Assembly (NCBI GenBank): GCA_946415315.1
Contig: CAMKRZ010000004.1
Coordinates: forward strand, 1 to 64,000
Origin: an uncultured Lachnoclostridium sp.
GTDB taxonomy: Bacteria > Bacillota > Clostridia > Lachnospirales > Lachnospiraceae
DNA: 64,000 nucleotides
Reading direction: 5' to 3'
Of this stretch, positions 25,854 to 34,931 are shown in pieces (the stretch's first letter is position 1; every line of letters starts with the position of its first letter). A program made the translations under genes and the position numbers. Below the pieces are notes generated by a model, which saw only the letters and a list, made by a program, of their open reading frames with translations, did not search any database and was not told where the DNA came from.

Positions 25854-26825
25854 ATGGTTAATATTCTTATTCTGGCGGCGGGCACGAGAAACAAAGTCGT
25901 TCAGTATTTTAAGAGAACGTTTGAAGGGTTCGGAAACGTAATCGCCACGGATGCCAGCAAACTGGGGCCTGCCATCTATGAGGCCGACCGGTTTTACATT
26001 GTTCCGCCGATCACCGCCGAAGGATATATCGACGTGATACTGGATATCTGCAGGAAGGAACAGATCAGCGGAGTGCTGAGCCTGATCGATCCGGAGCTGA
26101 GCCTTCTGGCGAAGAACGCGGAGCGCTTCCGGGAACTGGGCGTGACGGTTATCGGCAGCTCTTATGAGCTCTGTGAAATGTCACTCGACAAGATGCAGAT
26201 GTATCACTGGCTGCTTGAGCACGGATACCGTTGCGCAAGATCGTGGAAAGAGAAAGAAGCGTTCTACGAGGCGGTGGACAGAGGAGAGATCACGTATCCG
26301 GTGTTTGTGAAGCCGTATCGGGGATCCGCCAGCATCAGCATTTCCAAAGTCTATGACGGAGAGACCGTTGACCTGCTCTTTGAGCACAGTCAGGATCTGA
26401 TGATACAGGAGTTTCTCAACGGACAGGAGATCGGTGCGGACGTATACATCGATCTGATCTCCGGTGAGGTCGTCTCGATCTTCACCAAGAAGAAGATCCT
26501 GATGCGCGCGGGAGAGACCGACAAGGCAGTGAGTTTTAAAGACCCCGAACTGTTTGCCCTGATCGAGAAATTCGTTAAGGAAGCCGGATTCCGGGGACAG
26601 ATTGACATTGACATTTTCAAGATCGACGGACAGTACTATATCAGCGAGGTGAACCCCCGGTTCGGTGGCGGATACCCGCATGCATATGAGTCCGGCTGTG
26701 ACCATATGAAACTGGTCCTGGAAAACCTCAGAGGAAATGCGAACGCTCGGAACATCGGGGCTTATGATGAGGGTGTTTACATGATGAAGTACAACGAGGT
26801 TAAGATCATACGGGACGAAGTTTGA
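25854..26825 (+). CDS. ATP-grasp ligase of carbamoyl-phosphate-synthase-like type
   Basis: A 323-residue ATP-grasp protein: N-terminal Rossmann-like domain (LILAAGTRNKVVQYF), central ATP-binding domain (YPVFVKPYRGSASISI and LMIQEFLNGQEIGADVYID), and the metal-binding ending ISEVNPRFGGGYPHAYE. Such enzymes join a carboxylate, via an acyl phosphate, to an amine or thiol. Stand-alone versions are common in polysaccharide clusters beside PglD-like acyltransferases, as here. It could ligate an amino acid or carboxylate to the amino sugar. It follows the previous gene by 3 bp. Confidence 0.8.
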   Translation: MVNILILAAGTRNKVVQYFKRTFEGFGNVIATDASKLGPAIYEADRFYIVPPITAEGYIDVILDICRKEQISGVLSLIDPELSLLAKNAERFRELGVTVIGSSYELCEMSLDKMQMYHWLLEHGYRCARSWKEKEAFYEAVDRGEITYPVFVKPYRGSASISISKVYDGETVDLLFEHSQDLMIQEFLNGQEIGADVYIDLISGEVVSIFTKKKILMRAGETDKAVSFKDPELFALIEKFVKEAGFRGQIDIDIFKIDGQYYISEVNPRFGGGYPHAYESGCDHMKLVLENLRGNANARNIGAYDEGVYMMKYNEVKIIRDEV

Positions 26826-26840
26826 GAACGGAGATGTAAC

Positions 26841-27482
26841 ATGAAAGATATCGTTATCGTTTGCGCCGGCAGTTTTGGGCTGGAGACACTCTCGGTGATC
26901 GACGGGATCAATTATCAGGCGAGAGTAGACGGCCGCGGAGACCAGTATAATGTTCTGGGATTCCTTGACGACAACCTGAATGCGCTGGACGGAAAGGACG
27001 TGAAGGTACCGATCATCGGCAAGATTTCGGACTGGCAGCCGAAGGGCGATGAAGTGTACACGATCGGAGCGGCGTTCCCGAAGGTGAAGGAAAAACTGGC
27101 GACAATGCTGAAACAGAGAGGGTGTAAGTTTGAAACGCTGATCGCTCCGTGGAGCATTGTGTCGGATTACTGTACGCTCGGCGAAGGCTGTTTTATTACA
27201 GCCTACAGCATCAGCGCAGGCGCCGTGCTCGGGGATTTTGTGAATGTAAATGCTTCCATTATCGGTGCGGGCGCGCAGATCGGAGATTACAGCACAACAA
27301 CCGGCTTTACGGTGGTTGAGCATGCGACTGTCGGCAAGCGCGTATTTGTCGGAAGTCATGCGGTCATCACTTCCGGCGTAACCGTCGGTGACGATGCGCA
27401 GATCAGTGTCGGCAGTATCGTTACGGGCGATGTGGAGAAAGATGCGACGGTCTTTGGTGTCCCTGCCGTACAGATTGGTTGA
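26841..27482 (+). CDS. PglD/NeuD-family sugar N-acyltransferase (copy 1)
   Basis: A 213-residue protein with the N-terminal nucleotide-sugar binding beta-alpha domain (KDIVIVCAGSFGLE) and a C-terminal left-handed beta helix, the PglD/NeuD layout. The helix ends with VFGVPAVQIG. PglD enzymes acetylate the 4-amino group of UDP-4-amino sugars using acetyl-CoA, with a His base in the first coil region. It is a tandem homolog of the next gene, 13 bp apart. Relative to PglD, the N-terminal domain carries a longer loop (about residues 20-45). Confidence 0.8.
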   Translation: MKDIVIVCAGSFGLETLSVIDGINYQARVDGRGDQYNVLGFLDDNLNALDGKDVKVPIIGKISDWQPKGDEVYTIGAAFPKVKEKLATMLKQRGCKFETLIAPWSIVSDYCTLGEGCFITAYSISAGAVLGDFVNVNASIIGAGAQIGDYSTTTGFTVVEHATVGKRVFVGSHAVITSGVTVGDDAQISVGSIVTGDVEKDATVFGVPAVQIG

Positions 27483-27495
27483 TGAGGCGATGGCG

Positions 27496-28143
27496 ATGCA
27501 AAATGTTGTTATAGTGAGTGACGGGTTGTTCGGGCTGGAGATTTTCAGCATCCTTGAGCAGATCAACAAATGGAATGCTCAGAGAGATCGGGAACAGCCG
27601 TACCATATAGACGGTTTTGTTCTCCTGGATGAGACCGGTGTTGAGAGAGAGAATTTTCCGATCGCGGTACTGGGAACCGTGCGCGACTGGACTCCCGCTG
27701 AAGGTGTCAACGTTGTTCTCGGCGTGAAGGATCCGGCGAGAAAAAGGTTGGCAGTAACCCTCCTTCGTGAGAAAAATGCCCGGTTTGAGACGGTAGTTGC
27801 ACCTTGGATGCTTGCGTTCCCCAAATGGCTGTCACTCGGTGAAGGATGTGTTTTCGCTCCTTATTCGGCTAAGCCGGAACTGGTGGTCGGAAACTTTGCG
27901 ACAGTGCTCCACTCAATGGTATCGGGACACAGGATCGGGGAGTACAGTACGGTGATGCGTTATGCCAACATCGCTGGGGAAGAGGTCGGGAATGACTGTT
28001 TTGTAGGGGATCACGTGTTCCTGGCAGTGGGGAAGAACATCGGCGACGGGTGCGTTGTGGATCCGGGCAGTCTTGTTGTGAAAAATCTGAGGCCCGGAAC
28101 CCATGTGTGTGGAGTTCCGGCGAAGAGTGTTCGGGAGAAGTAA
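27496..28143 (+). CDS. PglD/NeuD-family sugar N-acyltransferase (copy 2)
   Basis: A 215-residue tandem homolog of the preceding gene: QNVVIVSDGLFGLEIFSILEQIN matches copy 1 in position, and both share FETxxAPWxxxxxxxxLGEGC and the closing VxGVPA. The beta helix of this copy is less regular (VVGNFATVLHSMVSGHRIG). The start at 27496 has GAGG 7 nt upstream; the ATG at 27490 is an alternative. The two may form a heteromeric acyltransferase or act on different amino groups. Confidence 0.75.
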   Translation: MQNVVIVSDGLFGLEIFSILEQINKWNAQRDREQPYHIDGFVLLDETGVERENFPIAVLGTVRDWTPAEGVNVVLGVKDPARKRLAVTLLREKNARFETVVAPWMLAFPKWLSLGEGCVFAPYSAKPELVVGNFATVLHSMVSGHRIGEYSTVMRYANIAGEEVGNDCFVGDHVFLAVGKNIGDGCVVDPGSLVVKNLRPGTHVCGVPAKSVREK

Positions 28144-28158
28144 GTTGGAGTTCGGATT

Positions 28159-29592
28159 ATGACGGATAAAGTAGTCGGAAAACGGATGCTTCTGAAATCC
28201 GGTTTTTGGTATACCGCCTCGGTGTTTTTGACGCGGGGAATGGTATTCATTACCATGCCGATTTTTACCAGGTTGATGACCAAGGCCCAATACGGTGATT
28301 TTGCCGTATTTTGCTCCTGGCAATCGATCCTGTTGATTTTCTGCAGCCTAGAGCTGCACGGGACGCTAAACCTGGCGCGATTTGATTATTCGGAAGACGA
28401 ATATAAGAGCTATATAACATCTTCGCTCAGTTTATGCTCGCTGATTACCGGAGTGCTGTTTGGTCTGTACTGTGTGTTTCCGCATATATTTGACAAGCTG
28501 TTCCTGATGAAGAAGGAATACATGTACGTGATGTTCGCGTATCTGTTTACGGCGCCGGCGCTGACGATGTTTCAGACAAAACAGCGTGTGGAATATAAAT
28601 ATAAGACCAGTTCGGCTATCTCAATAAGTGCATCCATCATCTCTCCGGCCATTGCTGTTGTGATGGTTCTTGTGATGAGGGATAACGACGCTCTGTTTGG
28701 CAGGATTATCGGGCAGCATGCGTTGTATATTGCACTGGGAACTGCCTTTTACATCTATTTTTTGTACGGGTCCAGAAAGATTAACGTATCCTACTGGAAG
28801 TATGCTTTGCGGCTGGGAATCCCGCTTGCCCTCAGTTATCTCGGAAGCCGAGTGCTTCTGACTGCGGATTCGATCGTGCTGAAGCATATGTGTACGCCCG
28901 AAAATGTCAGCAACATTTCAGTAACGCACAGTACAAGCCATATCATACTGCTTCTGGTTCAGACGATCAACATGGCGTGGGCGCCCTGGTTGTATGATAT
29001 GTTGAAGAGGCGCAACCACGACGATGTTAAGAAATTTTACCGCGGGTACCTGTGGATGGTCATCCTGGCGACGTTTGCCGTACTGGCGGTCGGCCCGGAG
29101 GTGATCCTTGTGCTCGGAGGAGCAAAGTATAAGGACGCGATCTACCTGTTGCCGCCGAACATCCTCTGCGGTATTTTTACGGTTCTGACGGCTAATTTTG
29201 TCAACATTGAGACATATCACAAGAAACCGAAGTATGCGGCAATACTGACCGGCGGAGTTGCTGTGTTAAATGTCGGGCTGGATATCCTGGGCGTGTATCT
29301 GTTCGGATATATGGCGGTATGCTACACGACAGTGCTGTGTCAGCTGCTGCTGTGCCTGCTTCACTATCGGATCACGATGAAGATGGAGATTAAGGAGATC
29401 CTTTCGGGGAAAACGTTTGTTGCGGTACTGATCGCAACGATCGCGCTCATTCCGATTGCTCTGTTACTGTATCAGAGCACGATAATCCGGTATTCGGTGA
29501 TCGCCGTGTGCTTTGTTGCGGTCGTTGCGCTGGTGATACATAAGAAAGAAGAGATTAAAAACCTGATCCAAAAAGTACGAAAAAAGAAATAG
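28159..29592 (+). CDS. Polysaccharide flippase (Wzx/MATE-like)
   Basis: A 477-residue integral membrane protein with about 12-14 helices and the family-typical N-terminus (GFWYTASVFLTRGMVFITMPIFTRLM), followed by a flexible Lys/Tyr-rich loop near residue 140. It belongs to the PST/Wzx group that flips undecaprenyl-linked repeat units across the membrane. Its presence with a Wzy-like polymerase and chain-length proteins implies a Wzx/Wzy-dependent pathway. Confidence 0.9.
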   Translation: MTDKVVGKRMLLKSGFWYTASVFLTRGMVFITMPIFTRLMTKAQYGDFAVFCSWQSILLIFCSLELHGTLNLARFDYSEDEYKSYITSSLSLCSLITGVLFGLYCVFPHIFDKLFLMKKEYMYVMFAYLFTAPALTMFQTKQRVEYKYKTSSAISISASIISPAIAVVMVLVMRDNDALFGRIIGQHALYIALGTAFYIYFLYGSRKINVSYWKYALRLGIPLALSYLGSRVLLTADSIVLKHMCTPENVSNISVTHSTSHIILLLVQTINMAWAPWLYDMLKRRNHDDVKKFYRGYLWMVILATFAVLAVGPEVILVLGGAKYKDAIYLLPPNILCGIFTVLTANFVNIETYHKKPKYAAILTGGVAVLNVGLDILGVYLFGYMAVCYTTVLCQLLLCLLHYRITMKMEIKEILSGKTFVAVLIATIALIPIALLLYQSTIIRYSVIAVCFVAVVALVIHKKEEIKNLIQKVRKKK

Positions 29593-29610
29593 AGGGAGGA
29601 TTAATTGTCA

Positions 29611-30540
29611 ATGGCAAAAATCGGTTTTCTGTTTTCCGGACAGGGAGCGCAGTTCCCCGGAATGATGAAGGATCTGTACGCGGAGGAATCTGCGGCGAAG
29701 GAAGTGTTTGACAAGGCTGACGAGGCGTTGGGAAGAAGTATTTCCGGTCTCTGCTTTGAAGGAACGCAGGAGGAGCTGAACCTGACCCACAACACGCAGC
29801 CCTGCATGCTGACCGGAGATATTGCCGCGGCGATGACGCTGAAGGCACACGGAATCCAGGCGGATGCGGTTGCCGGATTCTCATTGGGAGAGTATGCGGC
29901 GCTTGCTTATGCCGGAGCGATCTCCCTTGAGGAAGTGTTCCCGCTCATTCAGATCCGCGCGGATGCCATGCAGGAGGCGGTTGCCCCCGGTGAAGGCGCG
30001 ATGGCGGCGTTCATCGGCGCTACTTCGGAGCAGGTTGAAAATATCTGCGAGAGAGTGACGAAGGGATATGTGGTAGCCGCAAATTATAACAGCCCTGTTC
30101 AGACCGTTGTTTCCGGTTCTGTGGCCGGCGTTGACGAGGCGTGCTCGATCGCAGAGGCAGAGGGACTTCGCTGTGTGAAGCTGGCAGTGAGCGCTCCGTT
30201 CCACTGCGCGATGATGGAGCCGGCGGCAAGGCGCCTGGCGGAGGAGTTCACGAAGATATCCTTCCAAAACCCCTCGGTTCCCGTTTATATGAATGTTGAC
30301 GGCGAGCCGCTGACGGACGGATCCCTTGTGGCAGACCTGCTTGTCAAGCAGGCGATGAGCCCTGTACAGTGGGTTAAAACACTGAAGAAGATGCAGGCGG
30401 ACGGGGTCGATACGTTCATCGAGTGCGGTGCCGGAAAGACGCTGTCCGGTCTTGTGAAGAAGACGCTTACCGATGTCCGGATTCTCCGTGTGGAGAACAT
30501 GAAGACGTTGCAGGAGACTCTGGAGGCTCTGAACGCTTGA
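29611..30540 (+). CDS. fabD: Malonyl-CoA:ACP transacylase (FabD-like)
   Basis: A 309-residue transacylase that moves malonyl from CoA to an acyl carrier protein. GQGAQFPGM at the start, the nucleophile Ser91 in GFSLGEYAAL, the malonate-binding Arg in LIQIRADAMQ and the base His198 in SAPFHCAMM are all present. The ATG at 29611 is preferred to the TTG at 29605 with GGGAGGA upstream. Inside a polysaccharide operon, next to two KAS III genes and a carrier protein, it most likely charges the dedicated carrier at 33161 with malonate, although it could also serve housekeeping fatty-acid synthesis. Confidence 0.93.
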   Translation: MAKIGFLFSGQGAQFPGMMKDLYAEESAAKEVFDKADEALGRSISGLCFEGTQEELNLTHNTQPCMLTGDIAAAMTLKAHGIQADAVAGFSLGEYAALAYAGAISLEEVFPLIQIRADAMQEAVAPGEGAMAAFIGATSEQVENICERVTKGYVVAANYNSPVQTVVSGSVAGVDEACSIAEAEGLRCVKLAVSAPFHCAMMEPAARRLAEEFTKISFQNPSVPVYMNVDGEPLTDGSLVADLLVKQAMSPVQWVKTLKKMQADGVDTFIECGAGKTLSGLVKKTLTDVRILRVENMKTLQETLEALNA

Positions 30541-31178
30541 TCGAGATCAGGAGATATGAATCAAAAGTGCTGTCTTCGAATATGTATGTGGTCGTTGAGG
30601 GGGACCGCGCGATCGTGATCGACCCCTCTGATGACGTCGGACCGGCAGAGGGGCTGCATGTGGAGTGCATTCTTCTGACGCACGAGCATTATGATCATAT
30701 ATCCGGAGTCAATCTTTGGAAAGAGGAGACGACCGCTCCGGTTGTTTGCAGCAGTGCCTGCGCAGCGAGCATTCGTGATCCGAAGAAAAACCTGGCGCGG
30801 TATTTCAGCGTGTTCTGTGAGCTGCAGACCTGGGTTAAGGCGGACACGATCCCGGAATACGATCCCGGGTATTGCTGTGAAGCAGACGAAACCTTTACGG
30901 ATCGGAAGGAGTTCGGCTGGCTGGGACACCGATGGCTGTTGTTTGAACTTCCGGGACACTCTCCGGGAAGTATCGGAATCCTGCTGGACGAGACGGCTTT
31001 ATTTTCCGGAGACAGTCTGATCAAGGATTGCAAGACCAATTTCGGGGCGCCCGGAGGAAGCCGAAAACAGTGGGAAACGACCAGTGTTCCGAGGCTGAAA
31101 AACCTTTCCAAAGATATTCGTGTGTATCCCGGTCATTTTGGGGATTTCATTTATGAGACAAATGAGTTATTATATTGA
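30537..31178 (+). CDS. MBL-fold hydrolase (glyoxalase II-like), possible thioesterase
   Basis: A 213-residue metallo-beta-lactamase-fold protein. The metal ligands are visible: THEHYDHISG (HxHxDH motif), LPGHSPGS, FSGDSLI and the C-terminal PGHFGDF. Most such proteins hydrolyse thioesters or esters. The start is TTG at 30537, overlapping the fabD stop by 4 nt and preceded by GGAGG, which suggests translational coupling to fabD. That coupling and the following ketoreductase and KAS genes make release or editing of acyl-ACP intermediates a plausible job; this is inference. Confidence 0.8.
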   Translation: MIEIRRYESKVLSSNMYVVVEGDRAIVIDPSDDVGPAEGLHVECILLTHEHYDHISGVNLWKEETTAPVVCSSACAASIRDPKKNLARYFSVFCELQTWVKADTIPEYDPGYCCEADETFTDRKEFGWLGHRWLLFELPGHSPGSIGILLDETALFSGDSLIKDCKTNFGAPGGSRKQWETTSVPRLKNLSKDIRVYPGHFGDFIYETNELLY

Positions 31179-31230
31179 CCATAGGTCGCCAAGAATTGCT
31201 TACTGAAAAAGAATACCAAGGAGGTAGATT

Positions 31231-32001
31231 ATGTACGATTACATTCAGATGGAGGGAAAACATGTTCTGATCACCGGCGGAGCTTCCGGAATCGGAAGAC
31301 AGACGGCAATCATCCTGAGCGAAATGGGCGCGAAAGTTTCGATTATGGATCTTCAGGAAGAAGGACTTAAGGAAACCCTGTCCATGCTGAAAGGTGAAGG
31401 GCACAGTATCCACGCAGTGGATCTGTCCAAGATCGAAGAACTTGAGGATATCGTTGTCGGGATCATCAAGGAAACCGGTCCGTTTGACGGATATGTTCAG
31501 TGTGCCGGTATCGTGAAGAATCTTCCGATCATCAACTATAAGTTTGAACGTCTTCACAAGATCATGCTTGTGAACTTCTACTCGTTCTTCGAGATCGTCC
31601 GTATTCTCAGCAAGAAGGGCCGCTACAATGAGGGCCTGAGCATTGTCGGCATTTCTTCGATCGCTGCAACTCACGGCGCAACGGCACAGGCCGCATACGG
31701 AGCTTCCAAGGCGGCAATGGACGGAGCAATGCGCTGCATGGCGAAAGAGCTCGGAGAGAAGAAGATCCGTGTAAACACCATTCAGCCTGCAGCTACGGCT
31801 ACGGCAATGTACACGGAGTACATGGAACTGAAAGCTACGATGAAGGAAACGGAGATGAAGATTCAGGCGAATCCTCGTCAGTTCCTCGGCATGAACGCAC
31901 CGGCGGATGTTGCCAACGCGATCATTTTCCTGCTTTCTCCCGTGTCGCACACGATCACCGGCGTTCATCTTCCGGTAGACGGCGGATTCGCCTGCTGCTA
32001 A
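31231..32001 (+). CDS. Short-chain dehydrogenase/ketoreductase (FabG-like), copy 1
   Basis: A 256-residue classical SDR: ITGGASGIGRQTA for NAD(P) binding and the catalytic Y156-GAS-K160. The expected role is reduction of a 3-oxoacyl-ACP to the 3-hydroxy form. It is clearly sister to the SDRs at 34932 and 40420; all share EIVRI, SIVGISS, the YxASKAAMD helix and KKIRVN. AAGGAGG lies 8 nt before the ATG. It directly precedes the first KAS III gene, so it probably acts on that product. Confidence 0.88.
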   Translation: MYDYIQMEGKHVLITGGASGIGRQTAIILSEMGAKVSIMDLQEEGLKETLSMLKGEGHSIHAVDLSKIEELEDIVVGIIKETGPFDGYVQCAGIVKNLPIINYKFERLHKIMLVNFYSFFEIVRILSKKGRYNEGLSIVGISSIAATHGATAQAAYGASKAAMDGAMRCMAKELGEKKIRVNTIQPAATATAMYTEYMELKATMKETEMKIQANPRQFLGMNAPADVANAIIFLLSPVSHTITGVHLPVDGGFACC

Positions 32002-32020
32002 TAGAAAGGAGTACGAAAGA

Positions 32021-33106
32021 ATGGTTTTCAGCAAATATGACGGCGTAAAGATCTCGGCAATCGCTGCTTCTGTTCCGCCGACTGTCATCGATGTAACAAG
32101 CGAGTTGGACAATCCGGATCCCAAGTATATCAAGAACTTTATGAAGAATACCGGGATCCTGGAGAAGAGAAAAAGCGATTTTAATCAGACTGCGGCTGAT
32201 TTTTCCTATACGGCGGCAAAGCAGATTATGGATTCGGGCTATTATAAACCGGAAGAGATCGGTGTTTTGATCAATCTTACGCAGACGCCGGATTATCGGA
32301 CTCCTTCTACTGCGCTTACGATTCAGAAGAGACTCGGCCTTTCCATGGATTGCCTGGTCTTTGATGTAAACCTCGGATGCTCGGGGTTTGTATATGGTGT
32401 TTCGCTTGCTGCAAGTATTCTGAACTCCTCCAATGCGAAGAAGGCGCTTGTAACGGTCGGCGATTCTCTTGCGAGAGGAAGAAGACACAGGAAGAAAGTA
32501 ATGTCCTCCAATACGGGACTTCTCTTCGGAGATGCCAGCGCGGCAATCCTTCTGGAGAAGAGCGAGGAGGGCAGCTTCAGTTCCGCTTTGATGAGCGACG
32601 GTACCAGACATAAGGCATTGTCGATCCCGTATGGTGCGTGGAGACATCCGGAGGGACCGCAGAGTGTTCCGGGCGATGATATCGCGGTGTTCAATTTTAC
32701 GATCAGCGAGGTGCCTAAGTTGCTCGAGGAGTATCTGGCACAGACGGACACAAAAATTGAGGATTATGACAACCTGGTGCTTCACCAGGCCAATATGATG
32801 ATCCTGAAGAACATTGCAAAACGTGTCGGCATGCCGATGGAAAATGTTCCGGTATGTCTTGACCGCTACGGGAATACGAGCGGCTGCTCGGTTCCGCTTG
32901 CGATCGTGGACAGATACGGAACGGTAGAGGAAGACCGGGAGGTAAACCTCCTTACGAGTTCGTTCGGAGTCGGTTTGTCCTGGGGCGTTGTCGGATTTAA
33001 GATCAACGTTAAGGATATTCTTCCGATTACGGACGGTTACGATACCTATGAAGACGGCTACTCCGATGATTACGATGATGAAGGCGAACTGAAGAAGTCT
33101 GAGTGA
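32021..33106 (+). CDS. 3-oxoacyl-ACP synthase III (KAS III), copy 1
   Basis: A 361-residue KAS III. The Cys-His-Asn triad is complete: Cys120 in NLGCSGFVYG, His255 in LHQAN and Asn285 in YGNTSG. KAS III enzymes condense an acyl-CoA starter, classically acetyl-CoA, with malonyl-ACP. It is about 30 residues longer than FabH; the C-terminal extension is very acidic (DGYDTYEDGYSDDYDDE). It is flanked by its ketoreductase (20-bp gap) and carrier protein (54-bp gap). A related copy is at 39323. Confidence 0.9.
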   Translation: MVFSKYDGVKISAIAASVPPTVIDVTSELDNPDPKYIKNFMKNTGILEKRKSDFNQTAADFSYTAAKQIMDSGYYKPEEIGVLINLTQTPDYRTPSTALTIQKRLGLSMDCLVFDVNLGCSGFVYGVSLAASILNSSNAKKALVTVGDSLARGRRHRKKVMSSNTGLLFGDASAAILLEKSEEGSFSSALMSDGTRHKALSIPYGAWRHPEGPQSVPGDDIAVFNFTISEVPKLLEEYLAQTDTKIEDYDNLVLHQANMMILKNIAKRVGMPMENVPVCLDRYGNTSGCSVPLAIVDRYGTVEEDREVNLLTSSFGVGLSWGVVGFKINVKDILPITDGYDTYEDGYSDDYDDEGELKKSE

Positions 33107-33160
33107 GTACATACAGCTTCTGCTGATGTATATAGAATTATTATGATGGAGGAACAAAAC

Positions 33161-33382
33161 ATGACTGAACGTGAAAAACTTGCGCTGCTTGAGGATATGC
33201 TTGAGCTGGACGAGGGTGATCTTACTGTAGACAAAGCATTGGATGACATTGATGAGTATGATTCCATGGCAAAACTGTCTCTGATCGTTCTCATGGAGGA
33301 TGAGTTTGGCGTTAAGCTGACCGGTGATGTGATCAAGGGTTTTGAGACCGTTGGAGACATTGTCGCGTTGATGAACAAGTAA
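33161..33382 (+). CDS. Acyl carrier protein (partner of the KAS III/ketoreductase set)
   Basis: A 73-residue, very acidic carrier protein. The phosphopantetheine Ser35 lies in DEYDSMAKLSLIV (DSM in place of DSL). The start at 33161 has GGAGG upstream; an earlier in-frame ATG at 33143 has no site and would precede that ribosome site. It would hold the growing short chain made by FabD, KAS III and the ketoreductases. The sequence differs clearly from the carrier at 24366, consistent with two separate acyl pathways. Confidence 0.88.
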   Translation: MTEREKLALLEDMLELDEGDLTVDKALDDIDEYDSMAKLSLIVLMEDEFGVKLTGDVIKGFETVGDIVALMNK

Positions 33383-33467
33383 TCACGCCGACTAAGAGGA
33401 ATCGTTTTCGGGATAATGTGGGAGCATATTATCCCGATTATGATGCCTGAGGAAAATGATGTTTTGC

Positions 33468-33502
33468 GGCATGTATGGTCAGACATGGCACATGCCTTTT
33501 TT
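33468..33502 (+). terminator. Intrinsic terminator inside the locus
   Basis: A 7-bp stem, GGCATGT paired with ACATGCC, with a 15-nt loop that can itself pair, followed by TTTTTT. A second hairpin, CGGGATAAT/ATTATCCCG (33409-33436), precedes it. It separates the carrier gene from the polymerase gene and probably lowers rather than abolishes downstream transcription. Confidence 0.65.
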
Positions 33503-33543
33503 GACTGCGTTTAACACCGTTGTCTTGTGGAGGGTCTGCATAA

Positions 33544-34908
33544 ATGCTGGCAGTGACGCTGGTTGTGCTCAGCCTGTTGTTTTTGTTGTCTTTTGTGATT
33601 TTTGACACCGATTTGCTTGCACCGCCCACAGCTGTGGCGCTGGTGTTCCTTTTTGGTTGTTTTTGCACATTTTACAATGAAGAACGATGGGGACTGGAGT
33701 TCTCGCCGAAAACAACCGGTCTGATTGCAGCGTGTATTCTGGCAACGATGGTCGGAGGGATCATTGGGGTCTGTATTTCTCGCTATCCCAAAATCGGAAA
33801 GTATTCGTTTTCTCATGAGGTAGTTCTGCCGAGAGAGATTGTGATCCAACCGCTGAAGACATATCTGGTTATGGCGTTTCAGTTGTTGGCATTTTACCTG
33901 ATTTACAGCCACATTCGGAGAGTGACCGGTTCTTCCGGATTATTATCTGCAATCGGAGAATATCGTCAACTAACAGCAAGTGTAACGACAGATGTTAATG
34001 ATCCGACGCTTAAAATGTCGTTCATAACAAAGAATGTTTTACAAGCCAGCAAGATGATCAGTGTCGTTTATGCTTACATTGTGGGCAACAACCTGATCGC
34101 TTCCAAAAGGAAGATCTCGCTGTCCTGGGTTCCGGTTATCCTTTACTCGTTGACGACGTTTATTCAGGGTGACCGATCCAATATGATCCGTCTCTGGGTA
34201 GTTGTGCTGATCGTCGCATACACCATACATAAACGTGCTGTCGGATGGAAAAAAAGCAAGTCCACGCGAAAAATGGTCCGACGTATGGCGATATCGCTGG
34301 TAGTTTTGGCTGCACTGTTTTCAGGAATCCGCGGATTTGTCGGTCGAACCTCGGATAAGGATCCGCTTTACTACATTACCTTTTATGCAGGGAGTCCAAT
34401 TGCAATATTGGATCAGTATTGGATCAATCCGATCGAGAAACCGGATGTTTTCGGTCAGAAGACATTTTATTATCTGAACCAATCCCTGACGGCTCTGATC
34501 GGGTGGCCGGGGAAATACAATTACTATTCCGATTTTATTACAAGTCCCAATGGCACATCCATCGGTAATGCACCTACCGCTATTCGACCGACTTATGTTG
34601 AGTTCGGCTTTTGGGGCTTTTTCTTGCTTTTTGCTTTGTTTGGTGTTTTTTATATGGTCCTTTATTGCAAGAGCAGAAAACCGAGTGGGGATAATCCGAT
34701 AGATTTTCGGTTACTGATGTATGCATATATCGCGTATGTATTCCTCATGTATTTTTACGCATCCTTTTTGGATTTCCTTTCGCACCTTTATATTAAGTAT
34801 ATGGTGGAAATGCTGCTGGTTCGCTGGTTTCTTGTCGGCAAGAAATACAAGCCTAACATACACTTGTTTTCGAGAGGGAACAGGAACGATATGGAATCAT
34901 CTTTTTGA
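33544..34908 (+). CDS. Wzy-like oligosaccharide repeat-unit polymerase
   Basis: A 454-residue integral membrane protein with about 10-12 helices and a large outer loop (about residues 270-350), the usual Wzy layout. Wzy proteins polymerise undecaprenyl-linked repeat units on the outer face of the membrane. Sequence signatures are weak in this family, so the call rests on topology and the Wzx/PGT/chain-length context. The loop segment ending FGFWGFFLLF resembles O-antigen polymerase family members. GGAGGG lies 8 nt before the ATG. The gene is noticeably more A+T rich than its neighbours, common for wzy. Confidence 0.78.
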   Translation: MLAVTLVVLSLLFLLSFVIFDTDLLAPPTAVALVFLFGCFCTFYNEERWGLEFSPKTTGLIAACILATMVGGIIGVCISRYPKIGKYSFSHEVVLPREIVIQPLKTYLVMAFQLLAFYLIYSHIRRVTGSSGLLSAIGEYRQLTASVTTDVNDPTLKMSFITKNVLQASKMISVVYAYIVGNNLIASKRKISLSWVPVILYSLTTFIQGDRSNMIRLWVVVLIVAYTIHKRAVGWKKSKSTRKMVRRMAISLVVLAALFSGIRGFVGRTSDKDPLYYITFYAGSPIAILDQYWINPIEKPDVFGQKTFYYLNQSLTALIGWPGKYNYYSDFITSPNGTSIGNAPTAIRPTYVEFGFWGFFLLFALFGVFYMVLYCKSRKPSGDNPIDFRLLMYAYIAYVFLMYFYASFLDFLSHLYIKYMVEMLLVRWFLVGKKYKPNIHLFSRGNRNDMESSF

Positions 34909-34931
34909 CCGGTGTTTAAGGAGGATTGAGA

